Positions 30,643 through 40,364 of a DNA stretch of 53,881 nt are shown here, one piece after another (within the stretch, counting starts at the first letter, position 1; each line of letters opens with the position of its first letter). The stretch is from assembly GCA_015654925.1 (NCBI GenBank), contig JAATFX010000112.1, forward strand, positions 1-53,881. The letters run 5' to 3'. A model generated the notes under the pieces. It was not told the origin of the DNA and did no database searches. It saw only the letters and a program-made list of their open reading frames with translations. This DNA is from Enterobacterales bacterium (lineage in GTDB: Bacteria > Pseudomonadota > Gammaproteobacteria > Enterobacterales > Enterobacteriaceae). The position numbers and the translations under genes are program-made.

Positions 30643-30904
30643 ATTAAATGCGCTAATGCTTTATTCGGTTTTTTTATCCTGTTGGTTTAATTAAATTACA
30701 TAAATAAAATAATTATTATTTTAATTTAAATATCTATATTATGATAATGACAATTCCGATAATCATTAAAAATAACAAACACGCTAATAAATTAAAATAA
30801 TTAATATATGCGAGCGTATTTTATTATTTAGCATTGGCTTGTTAGCCGTATTTATTATGATTTTTATTTTATCGCCAGGTATTTTAACCCCGGAGGTGAT
30901 CTTT
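30643..30904. promoter_or_regulatory. AT-rich upstream region of the inverse autotransporter gene
   Basis: This stretch is sharply AT-rich (runs of AATTATTATTTTAATTTAAA type) in a GC-rich neighbourhood. That is the base pattern expected of H-NS-silenced, horizontally acquired promoters. It ends in GGAGGTGAT (30891-30899), a near-perfect Shine-Dalgarno sequence for ATG 30905. No convincing gene lies in it. Confidence 0.5.
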
Positions 30905-31792
30905 ATGCGGTTAATTAACGTTAAGGAAAATTATACAGTGATTATTTGCCGCGGGCTGCCGTGGCTGCTGGGCATCGCCTTGTCAGGGACCGCATTCGCC
31001 CGGGACGGCGCGCCGGCGGACGATGCCAGGGCCGCCGGCGATACCGGCTGGTTCAGCCATTGGGGCAGCGCCAGGGCGCAGTTCAACGTCGATGAGGATA
31101 TTCATCTGGACGACCGCTCCATCGATTTGCTGGTACCCGTATACGACAGCGGCCAAACGCTGTTTATCACCCAGTTGAGCGGCCGCCGCCGCGCAAGCCG
31201 AGATACCTATAATATCGTGGCCGGCGTACGCACATTGGTGAATAATTGGATGTTTGGCCTCAATACTTTTTTTGATGATGATGTCACCGGCGGCAATCGG
31301 CGTTCAGGGGTGGGTGGCGAAATAGGGACCCATTATTTGAAATTGTCGGCCAATCTCTATTTGCGCAGCGGGGACTGGCATCCGTCCCGTGATTTTGCCA
31401 ATAACGCGGAGCGTCCGGCCAATGGTTATGATATCCGGGCCGAGGCTTACCTGCCGGCCTATCCGCAATTGGGGGCCAGGCTGATTTTTGAGCAATATAT
31501 GGCCGACAATGTGGCGTTGTTTGGCAAAGAAAACCGGTTGGATAATCTGCGCGCGGCCACCGGCGGCCTGACATATACCCCGATCCCCTTGCTGACCTTC
31601 GGGGTCGATCATCGCAAGGGCAGCGCCAGAAACAGCGATAGTCATATCGGGATACAGTTTACCTACCGCCTGGGCGAAACGTGGCAATATCAAATTGATC
31701 CGTCGGCGGTGGATTCGGCGCGCAGGCTACCGGTCAGCCGCTTCGATCCGGTGGAGCGCAACGGCAACGTCTTGCTGGATTACCAGCATTAG
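30905..31792 (+). CDS. Inverse autotransporter beta-barrel protein without passenger (intimin/invasin family)
   Basis: Outer-membrane barrel of the intimin/invasin type, 295 residues. A signal peptide (about 1-32, ending AFA) precedes the barrel. Family-typical segments are WMFGLNTFFDDDVTGGNRR, LKLSANLYLRSGDWHPSRDF, ERPANGYDIRAEAYLPAYPQ, YMADNVALFGKENRLDN and QIDPSAVDSARRLPVSRFDP. It stops directly after VERNGNVLLDYQH, the end of the barrel domain, so the immunoglobulin-like passenger of adhesins is absent. Only 45 bases separate the stop from dxs, so no passenger remains downstream. It could be a truncated adhesin or a naturally barrel-only protein. ATG 30905 is chosen for its strong GGAGGTGAT. 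Confidence 0.88.
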   Translation: MRLINVKENYTVIICRGLPWLLGIALSGTAFARDGAPADDARAAGDTGWFSHWGSARAQFNVDEDIHLDDRSIDLLVPVYDSGQTLFITQLSGRRRASRDTYNIVAGVRTLVNNWMFGLNTFFDDDVTGGNRRSGVGGEIGTHYLKLSANLYLRSGDWHPSRDFANNAERPANGYDIRAEAYLPAYPQLGARLIFEQYMADNVALFGKENRLDNLRAATGGLTYTPIPLLTFGVDHRKGSARNSDSHIGIQFTYRLGETWQYQIDPSAVDSARRLPVSRFDPVERNGNVLLDYQH

Positions 31793-31837
31793 GCAAGCGC
31801 CAGGCCGCGGCGTTCGGCAGGGCATCAGCCGGGTCCC

Positions 31838-33700
31838 TTACGCCAGCCAGCGCTCGATTTGGCTCAGGATGCCCGCGCTGTCCAGGCCCACGTCGGCGCG
31901 GATTTCCGCTTGGGACCCCTGGGGGATAAAGCGGTCGGGCAGGCCGATATTCAATACCGGGATCATCAGGCGTTTATGCATGAGGAATTCGTTCACCCCG
32001 CTGCCGGCGCCGCCCATGACGGCATTTTCTTCCAGCGTCACCAGGACTTCATGGCTGGCGGCCAACTCTGCCAGCAACGCCTCGTCCAGGGGTTTGACAA
32101 AACGCATATCCACCAGCGTAGCGTTCAGCCGCTGCGCCACGATGGCCGCTTCGGACAATAGGGTGCCGAAGTTGAGAATGGCGATTTTTTCTCCCTGGCG
32201 GCGGATCGTTCCTTTGCCGATCGGCAGGGACGCCAACGGCAAAAAGGCCGCGCCGGTCCCGCTGCCGCGCGGGTAGCGCACCGCCGACGGCCCGCTGTCA
32301 TAATGGTAACCGGTATGCAGCATCTGCCGGCACTCGTTCTCATCGCTGGGAACCATAATTACCATATTGGGGATGCAGCGCAGATAGGATAGATCAAAAG
32401 CCCCCTGATGGGTCGGCCCGTCGGCGCCCACGATGCCGCAGCGATCGATGGCGAACATTACCGGCAGATTCTGGATGGCCACATCATGGATCAACTGGTC
32501 GTAAGCGCGCTGCAAAAACGTGGAATAAATCGCCACCACCGGTTTGTAGCCGCCAATCGCCAGACCGGCGGCGAAGGTCACCGCATGCTGTTCGGCTATT
32601 GCCGCATCGAAATATTGGCCGGGATAGCGGCGGGAAAACGCCACCATGCCGGAACCTTCGCGCATGGCCGGGGTGATGGCCATCAATTTGGCGTCGCCGG
32701 CCGCCGTTTCACACAGCCAATTGCCGAAAATTTCGGAATAGGTCGGCAAACCGCCGGCGCTTTTTGGCAGGGTGCCGATGGCCGGATCGAATTTCGGCAC
32801 GGCGTGCCAGCCGATGGGATCTTGTTCCGCCGGGGCGTAGCCTTTCCCTTTTTTGGTCATGATATGCAGGAACTGCGGGCCTTTCATGGCGCGCATATTT
32901 TTCAGGGTATGCACCAGCCCCAGCACGTCATGCCCGTCCACCGGACCGATATAATTAAAACCCAGTTCCTCGAACAGCGTGCCCGGCACCACCATGCCTT
33001 TGATATGTTCTTCGGTGCGCTTGACCAGTTCCTTAATGGGAGGAATGCCGGACAGCACCCGCTTACCCCCTTCGCGCAGGGTGGAGTAAAGCTTGCCGGA
33101 AAGGATTTGCGCCAGATGGTTATTGAGCGCGCCGACGTTTTCGGAAATCGACATTTCATTGTCGTTGAGAATGACCAGCAGATCCGATTTAATGTCCCCG
33201 GCATGGTTCATGGCTTCAAACGCCATGCCGGCGGTGATCGCGCCGTCGCCAATCACGCAGACCGTGCGCCGGCCCAGGCCTTCATGCTCCGCGGCCACCG
33301 CCATGCCCAGCCCGGCGCTGATGGAGGTGGAGGAGTGGCCCACCGACAGCACGTCATATTCACTCTCGCTGCGCCACGGGAAGGGGTGCAACCCGTTTTT
33401 TTGGCGAATGGTGCCGATACGCTCGCGGCGCCCGGTCAGGATCTTGTGCGGGTAAGCCTGATGGCCCACATCCCACACCACCCGATCGAACGGGGTGTTA
33501 TAGACATAGTGCAGGGCGACGGTGAGCTCCACGGTACCCAGCCCCGACGCGAAATGGCCGCTGGATCGGCTGACGCTGTCTAGCAGAAATTGCCTCAGTT
33601 CATCGCAAAGCTTGAGTAAACTCTCCTTGGGCAGCAGACGCAGTTCCGCCGGAATTTCAGCTAATGCCAGTGTCGGGTACTTGGTTAAGTCAAGGCTCAT
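31838..33700 (-). CDS. dxs: 1-deoxy-D-xylulose-5-phosphate synthase
   Basis: First enzyme of the non-mevalonate isoprenoid pathway, a thiamine-diphosphate enzyme making DXP from pyruvate and glyceraldehyde 3-phosphate. H49 and H80 lie in SGHFASGLG and [11 protein letters not shown]. The cofactor motif GDGAITAG is at 151-158 with NDNEMSIS following. [15 protein letters not shown] is in the second domain. It has 620 residues, as in E. coli. It is downstream of ispA and xseB on the same strand with short gaps, supporting an xseB-ispA-dxs operon. Confidence 0.98.
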   Translation of the reverse strand: MSLDLTKYPTLALAEIPAELRLLPKESLLKLCDELRQFLLDSVSRSSGHFASGLGTVELTVALHYVYNTPFDRVVWDVGHQAYPHKILTGRRERIGTIRQKNGLHPFPWRSESEYDVLSVGHSSTSISAGLGMAVAAEHEGLGRRTVCVIGDGAITAGMAFEAMNHAGDIKSDLLVILNDNEMSISENVGALNNHLAQILSGKLYSTLREGGKRVLSGIPPIKELVKRTEEHIKGMVVPGTLFEELGFNYIGPVDGHDVLGLVHTLKNMRAMKGPQFLHIMTKKGKGYAPAEQDPIGWHAVPKFDPAIGTLPKSAGGLPTYSEIFGNWLCETAAGDAKLMAITPAMREGSGMVAFSRRYPGQYFDAAIAEQHAVTFAAGLAIGGYKPVVAIYSTFLQRAYDQLIHDVAIQNLPVMFAIDRCGIVGADGPTHQGAFDLSYLRCIPNMVIMVPSDENECRQMLHTGYHYDSGPSAVRYPRGSGTGAAFLPLASLPIGKGTIRRQGEKIAILNFGTLLSEAAIVAQRLNATLVDMRFVKPLDEALLAELAASHEVLVTLEENAVMGGAGSGVNEFLMHKRLMIPVLNIGLPDRFIPQGSQAEIRADVGLDSAGILSQIERWLA

Positions 33701-33738
33701 TGATTACTCATATCCGAGGTGAAAAAAAGCGCATTCTG

Positions 33739-34635
33739 TTACTTATCGCGTTCAATGATAAACCGCGCCAACGCTATCAAAGTAGACGTATCATAGCCCA
33801 GGGCCGCGACATTCTCTAAGGATGCTAATGATTCCTGGAACAGATCCTGCGCTTTGGCCCGCGCGTTATCAAGCCCCAGCAGCGCCGGATAGGTGCTTTT
33901 ACCCAACTGTTGATCGGCGCCCTGGCGCTTGCCCAGCGTCGCGGTGTCGCCCACCACATCGAGAATGTCGTCTTGCACCTGAAACGCCAGGCCGATGGCG
34001 GCGGCATATCGATCCAGATAAGGCAGCGCCCGGTGTCCCGGCTCGCCGGCGGCCAGAGCGCCCAATTTCACCGCCGCGCGGATGAGGGCGCCGGTTTTGT
34101 GGCGATGGATGGTCTCAAGCTCCGCCAGGCTTACCGGACGTTCCTCCGCCGCCAGATCCAGCGCCTGACCGAGGCACATGCCGCCCGCGCCGCTGGCCTG
34201 GGCCAGCGCCGAGACCATCAGCAGCCGGTCTTGCGCCGCCACCGAAGGCATCGGCGTGTCCGCCAGAATGGAAAATGCCAGGGTTTGCAGCGCATCGCCG
34301 GCCAGGATGGCGGTGGTTTCGCCGAATTTAATATGGCAGGTCGGCTGACCGCGCCGCAGATCGTCATTATCCATCGCCGGCAAATCGTCATGGATCAGCG
34401 AATAGGCGTGGATGCACTCTACCGCCGCCGCCGGGGCGTCCAGGACGGCGGGGGTCAGGCCGAACAACTCTCCGGTGCGGTAGACCAGGAACGGGCGCAG
34501 GCGTTTGCCGCCCAGCAGCGCCCCGTGGCGCATGGCTTGCACCAGCGGTTCCCGGTTGCTCAACGGGGCGAAAAAACGATCCAACGCCCGGTCGACCCGC
34601 TCATGGCTTGCCAGGAGTTGCAGCGCAAAGTCCAT
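33739..34635 (-). CDS. ispA: (2E,6E)-farnesyl diphosphate synthase
   Basis: Makes farnesyl diphosphate from isopentenyl and dimethylallyl diphosphate. The first aspartate-rich motif is IHDDLPAMDND (D83, D84, D89) and the second is QVQDDILDV near residue 226, with GGKRLRPFL at 42-50. It has 298 residues against 299 in E. coli. It lies three bases after the xseB stop and 38 bases before dxs. Confidence 0.98.
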   Translation of the reverse strand: MDFALQLLASHERVDRALDRFFAPLSNREPLVQAMRHGALLGGKRLRPFLVYRTGELFGLTPAVLDAPAAAVECIHAYSLIHDDLPAMDNDDLRRGQPTCHIKFGETTAILAGDALQTLAFSILADTPMPSVAAQDRLLMVSALAQASGAGGMCLGQALDLAAEERPVSLAELETIHRHKTGALIRAAVKLGALAAGEPGHRALPYLDRYAAAIGLAFQVQDDILDVVGDTATLGKRQGADQQLGKSTYPALLGLDNARAKAQDLFQESLASLENVAALGYDTSTLIALARFIIERDK

Positions 34636-34638
34636 AGT

Positions 34639-34881
34639 TTATTCCGCGTCCGGCGTGAAGGGCGTCAGCGGCACGGCGGCGTCGTCATTGAGCAAGATCT
34701 GCACGCGCTGCTCGGCCTGCTGCAAGGTCTGCTGGCCCTGGCGCGCCAACTGCACGCCGTGCTCGAACTCGTTGAGGGCGTCTTCCAGCGGTAGTTCCCC
34801 CGATTCCAGGCGGGTGACGATAAGTTCCAGTTCTTTCAGCGCAGTTTCAAAACTGGCGGGTTGTTCTGCTTTTTTTGGCAT
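34639..34881 (-). CDS. xseB: Exodeoxyribonuclease VII small subunit
   Basis: Small helical subunit that binds XseA to form exonuclease VII. ATG 34881 ([19 protein letters not shown]) gives 80 residues, exactly the E. coli length; a TTG four codons upstream is less likely. The helical hairpin ([20 protein letters not shown] and [20 protein letters not shown]) is typical. It is the first gene of the xseB-ispA-dxs operon and is divergent from thiI. Confidence 0.96.
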   Translation of the reverse strand: MPKKAEQPASFETALKELELIVTRLESGELPLEDALNEFEHGVQLARQGQQTLQQAEQRVQILLNDDAAVPLTPFTPDAE

Positions 34882-35104
34882 AAATTTTTTCAACTATGGT
34901 GAGCCGGGCATAACAAAACCAACAACGTTAGCCCAGAGTGCGGCGATAAGCAAATAGGGCCTCATTCCCGCGGCGGAAAGTGTTATACTTCGCGCCTCGA
35001 ATGCTATGGGTAATACCCGGGCCGCGGCGCCGATATTACCCATAACATATTATATGACGTGTTCCGCTACGTTGCCCTTTTCTGATCACATAACGACAAT
35101 CGCC

Positions 35105-36553
35105 ATGAAGTTTATCATCAAACTGTTTCCGGAAATCACTATAAAGAGTCAATCCGTCAGATTGCGCTTTATTAAAATCCTCACCACCAATATTCGCAAC
35201 ATCTTAAAACATTATGATGAATCGCTGGCGGTCGTGCGTCACTGGGATCATATCATCGTACGGTCGAAAAACGAGAGCCTGCGGCCGGTCATATGCGATG
35301 CCTTGACCCGTATTCCCGGCATCCATCATGTCCTGGCGGTTGAAGAACACTCTTACGCGGATATGCATGACATCTATGAACAAACGCTGGCCCTCAATCA
35401 CGATCGCCTGGTGGGCAAAACCTTTTGCGTACGGGTCAAACGCCGCGGCACCCATGATTTTACGTCGCAGGACGTGGAGCGTTATGTCGGCGGCGGCCTG
35501 AACCAGAATGTGGCGGGCACCCGCGTCCAGCTCAACCATCCGCAAGAAACGGTGCATTTGGAAATTGAAGACGATCGCCTGCTGCTGATTACCGATCGCT
35601 TTGAAGGCATCGGCGGGTTCCCCATCGGCACCCAGGAAGATGTGCTATCGCTGATTTCCGGCGGCTTCGACTCCGGCGTTTCCAGCTATATGCTGATGCG
35701 CCGCGGCTGCCGGGTGCATTACTGCTTCTTTAATCTTGGCGGCGCGGCGCATGAAATCGGCGTCAGGCAGGTGGCTCATCATTTATGGAGCCGTTTCGGC
35801 AGCTCCCACCGGGTGCGTTTTATCGCCATTGATTTTGCCGCGGTGGTGGGTGAAATCCTGGCAAAAGTGGATGACGGCCAGATGGGCGTGGTGCTCAAGC
35901 GCATGATGGTGCGCGCGGCTTCGCAGATGGCGGAGCGCTTCGGCATCCAGGCGCTGGTGACCGGCGAGGCGCTCGGACAGGTATCCAGCCAGACCCTGAC
36001 TAATTTGCGCCTGATTGACAACGTTTCCGATACCCTGGTTTTGCGGCCGCTGATCTCCCACGACAAAGAGCAGATCATCAATATGGCCCGCGCGATCGGC
36101 ACCGAGGAATTTGCCAAAACCATGCCGGAATACTGCGGCGTGATATCTAAAAGCCCCACCGTCAAAGCCGTTAAACACCGGATCGAAAAGGAAGAAACGC
36201 AGTTTGACTTTGCCGTGCTGGAAACCGCGGTAGCCGACGCGCAAAGCATCGATATTCGCGAAATCGTCGAGCAGACCCGTCAGGACGTGGTGGAAGTGGA
36301 AACCGCCGCGCAGGTGGGCGACGACGAGGTCGTGCTGGATATACGTTCGGTGGATGAACAGGAAAGCCAGCCGCTGCTGATGGACAATATCGCCGTACAG
36401 GCGCTGCCGTTTTACAAACTTGGCACCCAATTCGGCTCCCTTGACCAGAGTAAGTCTTATCTGCTCTATTGCGACCGGGGCGTAATGAGCCGGCTACAGG
36501 CGCTGTACCTGCGTGAACAGGGTTTCCTTAACGTTAAAGTATACCGTCCTTAA
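35105..36553 (+). CDS. thiI: tRNA uracil 4-sulfurtransferase / thiamine thiazole sulfur carrier ThiI
   Basis: Transfers persulfide sulfur to U8 of tRNA (4-thiouridine) and contributes to thiazole synthesis. Ferredoxin-like and THUMP domains (1-165) precede the PP-loop [10 protein letters not shown] (185-194). C344 (PEYCGVIS) forms the disulfide, and the C-terminal rhodanese domain carries C456 (LLYCDRGV), the persulfide-accepting cysteine. The frame opens at 35006, but ATG 35105 gives 482 residues with all cysteines at E. coli numbering. It is monocistronic and convergent with yajL. Confidence 0.98.
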   Translation: MKFIIKLFPEITIKSQSVRLRFIKILTTNIRNILKHYDESLAVVRHWDHIIVRSKNESLRPVICDALTRIPGIHHVLAVEEHSYADMHDIYEQTLALNHDRLVGKTFCVRVKRRGTHDFTSQDVERYVGGGLNQNVAGTRVQLNHPQETVHLEIEDDRLLLITDRFEGIGGFPIGTQEDVLSLISGGFDSGVSSYMLMRRGCRVHYCFFNLGGAAHEIGVRQVAHHLWSRFGSSHRVRFIAIDFAAVVGEILAKVDDGQMGVVLKRMMVRAASQMAERFGIQALVTGEALGQVSSQTLTNLRLIDNVSDTLVLRPLISHDKEQIINMARAIGTEEFAKTMPEYCGVISKSPTVKAVKHRIEKEETQFDFAVLETAVADAQSIDIREIVEQTRQDVVEVETAAQVGDDEVVLDIRSVDEQESQPLLMDNIAVQALPFYKLGTQFGSLDQSKSYLLYCDRGVMSRLQALYLREQGFLNVKVYRP

Positions 36554-36575
36554 TACCCTCCAATTCCCCGTACTT

Positions 36576-36610
36576 CGCCGCGGCCGCGCTATTTATCCGC
36601 GGCCGCGGCG
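36576..36610. terminator. Long GC-rich hairpin between convergent thiI and yajL
   Basis: A perfect 13-bp stem CGCCGCGGCCGCG / CGCGGCCGCGGCG with a 9-base AT-rich loop lies in the 88-base convergent gap. Each arm contains GCGGCCGC. It lacks T tracts on either side, but the position suits a bidirectional transcription end. Confidence 0.5.
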
Positions 36611-36641
36611 GGGCGGGTCGCTGCGTTATTTCCCGGCGCGA

Positions 36642-37238
36642 TCAGGCTTGGCGCCGGTAATCATCAATACCTTCCGGCAACACCAACTGCGCCGCCACCT
36701 CCGCCGCTTGTTCATTGCCCGCCAGGATCGCGATAATTTTCAGGGCAAAATCCATCGCCGTCGCCGGCCCCTGGCTGGTCACCAAATTGGCCGCGGCGTC
36801 GTAAACCACGCGTTCATTGCGCCACACCCCGGCGGGAATACGATCTTTTAACGCCGGAAAACCGGTCATCGCGGCGCCGGGGAACAAATCATGGTGCGCC
36901 AATACCACCGCCGGCGCCGCGCAAATCGCCGCCGTCAGCTTGCCCTGCTGCTGCTGGCGGCGCACGCAGGATATCAGCAGGGGGCTGTCGCGCAGCCCCT
37001 CGGCGCCTTTGATGCCCCCCGGCAGCACGATCACATCAAACGGCCGATCGGCCAGCGCCGATAACGGCAGGTCCGCCAGCAAACGCACCCCGCGCGAACA
37101 GCGCACCTCCAGGGTGCCCACCGGGTCGATGCTGGCGCTGGTTACCCGGAAACCGGCCCGCGCCAGCAAATCCATGACGGTAACCGCTTCGGTTTCTTCA
37201 CTCCCAGTCGCCAGACATACCAGAGCTGAGACGCTCAT
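36642..37238 (-). CDS. yajL: DJ-1/PfpI-family protein YajL
   Basis: Redox-active chaperone/deglycase of the DJ-1 superfamily. The nucleophile cysteine is C106 in AAICAAPA, the DJ-1 position, with the partner glutamate in GSEETEAV (E15). It has 198 residues against 196 in E. coli. The 5' end overlaps the 3' end of panE by 41 bases on the same strand, so the two are translationally linked, as in E. coli. Confidence 0.96.
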   Translation of the reverse strand: MSVSALVCLATGSEETEAVTVMDLLARAGFRVTSASIDPVGTLEVRCSRGVRLLADLPLSALADRPFDVIVLPGGIKGAEGLRDSPLLISCVRRQQQQGKLTAAICAAPAVVLAHHDLFPGAAMTGFPALKDRIPAGVWRNERVVYDAAANLVTSQGPATAMDFALKIIAILAGNEQAAEVAAQLVLPEGIDDYRRQA

Positions 37239-38115
37239 AATGGTCTTCCTTCTGTTTGATCAATTCATACAGGCGCTGATTTTCCGGCACGTTCAGACCG
37301 TGCGCCCGCGCCCGCCGCAATAAATAGCCGTTGATATAATCGATTTCCGTATGGCGCTGGGCGCGAATGTCCTGCAGCATCGAGGAGGTGTTGCCCGCGG
37401 TGCTTTTGATCGTTTGCCCAACGTAGAACAGCAGGCTTTCATAAGAGGTATGATAACCTTCGCGATCCATTACCATCGCCACTTCCCGGCACAAAGCCTC
37501 GATTTCTTCGCTGTATTGTTCAATTTCGCCGTTACGGCATCCATACGCCGCCGTCAGCGGGTTAATCACGCAATTAGACGCCAGTTTGATCCAGCAGGGC
37601 GCGGCGATATTGTTGTGCCAGGCGACATCGGGCAGCGCGTCGTGCAGCACCTCCGCCAAATAGCTGATGGATTGCGCATTGGCCGAGAGCGGGCCGATAC
37701 GCGTCGTGCCGTCATAGACATGGATGATGCTGCCGCTATCGCTGCGGTAGGCCGCATGGGTGGTAATGCCTTGCAATAGCGGCTGGGTCAGGGCGGGCAG
37801 TTCCTCGCGGGTGCCCAGCCCGTTATGCAGCAATAAAATGGCGCAATCTGGCTTGAGCTGCGGCAGCAAGGTGCGGATCGCCCCGGATACTTGCCAGGCT
37901 TTCAGGGTAACCAGCAGCAAATCGCAGTTTGCCAGGTGAGCAGTATTGTTGGCGGGGAGCTGATAACGCATTTCTTCTCCCAGCGGAGAGACCACATCGA
38001 CATTGCAGAAGGGTTGCGGCACGCGCAGCCATCCCTGGAGCGTATGCCCCTGACGATACAGCCCCGCCAGCCAAAGTTGGCCAATGGCGCCACAACCCAG
38101 AACGGTAATATTCAT
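37198..38115 (-). CDS. panE: 2-dehydropantoate 2-reductase
   Basis: NADPH-dependent reduction of ketopantoate to pantoate in pantothenate and CoA synthesis. The nucleotide loop GCGAIG is at residues 7-12. Substrate-site segments are [16 protein letters not shown] and [20 protein letters not shown]. It has 305 residues against 303 in E. coli. It is upstream of yajL and divergent from yajQ across about 195 bases. Confidence 0.97.
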   Translation of the reverse strand: MNITVLGCGAIGQLWLAGLYRQGHTLQGWLRVPQPFCNVDVVSPLGEEMRYQLPANNTAHLANCDLLLVTLKAWQVSGAIRTLLPQLKPDCAILLLHNGLGTREELPALTQPLLQGITTHAAYRSDSGSIIHVYDGTTRIGPLSANAQSISYLAEVLHDALPDVAWHNNIAAPCWIKLASNCVINPLTAAYGCRNGEIEQYSEEIEALCREVAMVMDREGYHTSYESLLFYVGQTIKSTAGNTSSMLQDIRAQRHTEIDYINGYLLRRARAHGLNVPENQRLYELIKQKEDHYERLSSGMSGDWE

Positions 38116-38310
38116 GTTCCCTGACCTTTGCTTAGATTACGCCAATCACCGGCTACTGCATTCCGATTGATATTGATTATAGACATTATCGCTGCCCTGT
38201 AAGGGTCGTATCGAGCCTATCGGGGCCGTCCCGCCCCGCGCACAGTATTTTGTATCTGGCAAACCAAGCAGGTATGATGCTTACCGAAGAATGGCAGCCG
38301 GAGAAACATT

Positions 38311-38802
38311 ATGCCCTCATTTGATATCGTTTCAGAAATAGATATGCAGGAAGTTCGTAATGCGGTGGAAAACGCCAGCCGCGAGTTAACCACGCGCTGG
38401 GATTTTCGTAACGTTCCCGCAAGCTTTGAGCTGAATGAAAAAGATCAAACCATCACCGCCACCAGCGAATCCGATTTCCAGGTACAACAGCTGGTGGAAA
38501 TTTTGCGCGAAAAACTGGCAAAGCGCGGCATAGAGGGCGGCGCCATCGAATTACCCGACGAACTGGGCCGCAGCGGCAAAACCTATAGCGTTGAAGCAAA
38601 ACTCAAGCAGGGCATCGAAACTACGCTGGCCAAGAAGCTGGTGAAATTAATCAAGGACAGCAAACTGAAAGTGCAGGTGCAAATCCAGGGCGAGCAGGTG
38701 CGCGTCACAGGTAAATCCCGCGACGATCTGCAGGGCGCGATGGCTCTGGTCAAGGGCGGCGAATTGGGGCAGCCCTTCCAGTTTACTAACTTCCGCGATT
38801 AA
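38311..38802 (+). CDS. yajQ: Nucleotide-binding protein YajQ (UPF0234)
   Basis: Small two-domain ferredoxin-like protein reported to bind nucleotides, including cyclic di-GMP in some bacteria. The N-terminus [19 protein letters not shown] and the C-terminus ending in [10 protein letters not shown] are diagnostic. It has 163 residues, the E. coli length. A bulged hairpin (38805-38827, CTGCCGGTG / CACCGGGCAG) follows the stop and may act as a terminator. Downstream, yajR is displaced by the accessory island. Confidence 0.96.
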   Translation: MPSFDIVSEIDMQEVRNAVENASRELTTRWDFRNVPASFELNEKDQTITATSESDFQVQQLVEILREKLAKRGIEGGAIELPDELGRSGKTYSVEAKLKQGIETTLAKKLVKLIKDSKLKVQVQIQGEQVRVTGKSRDDLQGAMALVKGGELGQPFQFTNFRD

Positions 38803-38983
38803 CCCTGCCGGTGGGCTCACCGGGCAGTGGTTCGAATAAGCGCATCACTACCAATAATAAACCGGGGATAAACAAAAGGGTTTTTGTTGCTCCGGTTTTC
38901 ATTCCTTAATTTTTCATTGCGGTTTGGTTTAATATATAGATGCTAGCGTATTTATTTCCCTGGCAAGAAATAAGCGCGCTGGC

Positions 38984-39934
38984 ATGGAACATTCACCTCT
39001 TAACGAACTAAATGCAACCGGATACAATAACACCAGCGGCCTCAGGCTATTAAATGACCTGCTGCGCGGGAAATATGTACCGCATGGGCAGTGGCGCAAG
39101 GTCGGCTTTCGCGCTAAATATGCCGTCCGCACTTTAATCTATCCTGTGCAGACCTTGAACGTGCTGGCCAATATCGCCGCCGACCCGCTATGGCAGAAGG
39201 CGTTCAGCGTGCAGACCACTTTGGCGGAAAAAGTCCACAAACCCTATCTTTACCTGGGATTGCCCGCGTCACAACGCTGTGCGGCGTTGCTCAGCCATTA
39301 TAATTTCGTTGAAAATATTGCCAACAGCGCCGTACGCAACGCTTTTCTCAGCCAGACCGGGGACGTGGTGGCGGCCTTCAGCGGCAAGGAAGGCGAAATG
39401 TTCACCCTGCGCCTGGGATCGCTCGGAAAATCCGAGCGCGAAGGCGAGGCCACCCTGTTTTTCGACATGGACGATATCCGTCTGGCGGCGTTGACGTTCA
39501 GCGTAACCAGCCACCCCGCGGGCCACGCCCTGGTCATAGGCGGTCTGCAGGGCGCCCATCGCGATACGCCGCATGAAACCATTAAATTGGCGACCAAAGC
39601 ATGCTACGGTTTGTTTCCCAAGCGTATGCTTATTGAATGCCTGCAATTGATGACCGGGCAGTGGGGAATTAACCGTATTTTAGCGGTGAACGATCGATCT
39701 CATATATTTCGCAGCCTGCGTTATCGCCATCGGAAAAGGACGGTATTTCTCGCCAGCTATAACGAATTCTGGGACTCGATAAGCGCCACGCCATACTCCA
39801 GTTCTTTGTATGATGTTCCGCTAAGCTTGCCAAGAAAAAGTATTGAAGACATCGCCAGCAAAAAACGCTCGGAATACCGAAAACGCTATCTGCTGCTGGA
39901 CGACCTGGCACGGCAACTAAGCGCTTTAACATAA
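38984..39934 (+). CDS. VirK/YbjX family protein (DUF535)
   Basis: A 316-residue member of the VirK/YbjX family. Family hallmarks are GGLQGA followed by KLATKACYGLFPKRMLIECL, ILAVNDRSHIFRSLRYRHRK, FLASYNEFWDSI and IASKKRSEYRKRYLLLDDL. No signal peptide or membrane span is evident. In Salmonella and Shigella, VirK-type proteins are linked to virulence and resistance to host peptides, but the biochemical role is unknown. ATG 38984 lacks a strong Shine-Dalgarno sequence. It lies between yajQ and the large toxin-like gene, in an insertion absent from E. coli at this place. Confidence 0.9.
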   Translation: MEHSPLNELNATGYNNTSGLRLLNDLLRGKYVPHGQWRKVGFRAKYAVRTLIYPVQTLNVLANIAADPLWQKAFSVQTTLAEKVHKPYLYLGLPASQRCAALLSHYNFVENIANSAVRNAFLSQTGDVVAAFSGKEGEMFTLRLGSLGKSEREGEATLFFDMDDIRLAALTFSVTSHPAGHALVIGGLQGAHRDTPHETIKLATKACYGLFPKRMLIECLQLMTGQWGINRILAVNDRSHIFRSLRYRHRKRTVFLASYNEFWDSISATPYSSSLYDVPLSLPRKSIEDIASKKRSEYRKRYLLLDDLARQLSALT

Positions 39935-40364
39935 ACACTTAACGCCGCCAGCCAATAGCGACGCTACTCGCGCCCTGCCCAGAAGTGCTAATGTGGGGTA
40001 TTGATGTTGGGTGCGGATGCAGGCAGTTGATCTGCAGGCTGTTGATCTAGGGTGCTGACCCAGGCCGGAGCCCGCAGCAGGGACGGGCGCCAAACCCTCC
40101 ATGGCGGCCTCCGGTGACAGGGCGCTAGTATCCTCAAATAAATCCCCAGCTATTATATAAATTCCAATAATACTTATTATATATTTATAATGCGTCATTG
40201 CTGGCGATGATTTTGTTGATAAAACCAATCCTAAAATTATTTATATTTTATGCTTAAGCTACGTCATAAAAATAATATTTCATTAATGTGATTTGCACTT
40301 TTTCCCCTTATATGTTTTTTAATAGGTAATATTTAAATAAATACCATTTAATGGGGCGGGCATA
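39935..40364. other. Intergenic region upstream of the toxin-like gene
   Basis: Two parts are visible. The GC-rich part (to about 40130) holds a tandem duplication of a 15-mer, GCAGGC(A/T)GTTGATCT, at 40019-40033 and 40034-40048. The part from about 40135 to 40355 is strongly AT-rich, like H-NS-bound promoter DNA, and presumably carries the promoter of the large gene. TTGCAC at 40293 and TAATAT at 40327 are possible promoter elements, but their spacing does not form one convincing pair. A short minus-strand open frame here looks like chance. Confidence 0.45.

Noticed and set aside
32408..33583. 391-residue open frame on the plus strand inside dxs
   Set aside because: It is entirely antisense to a complete, highly conserved dxs; the composition is that of a reverse-frame shadow (His/Gly/Gln-rich, low complexity).
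39926..40228. 100-residue minus-strand frame after the VirK-like gene
   Set aside because: No clear start or ribosome-binding site; its repeats (STACRSTAC) come from the tandem 15-mer; part lies in AT-rich promoter DNA.
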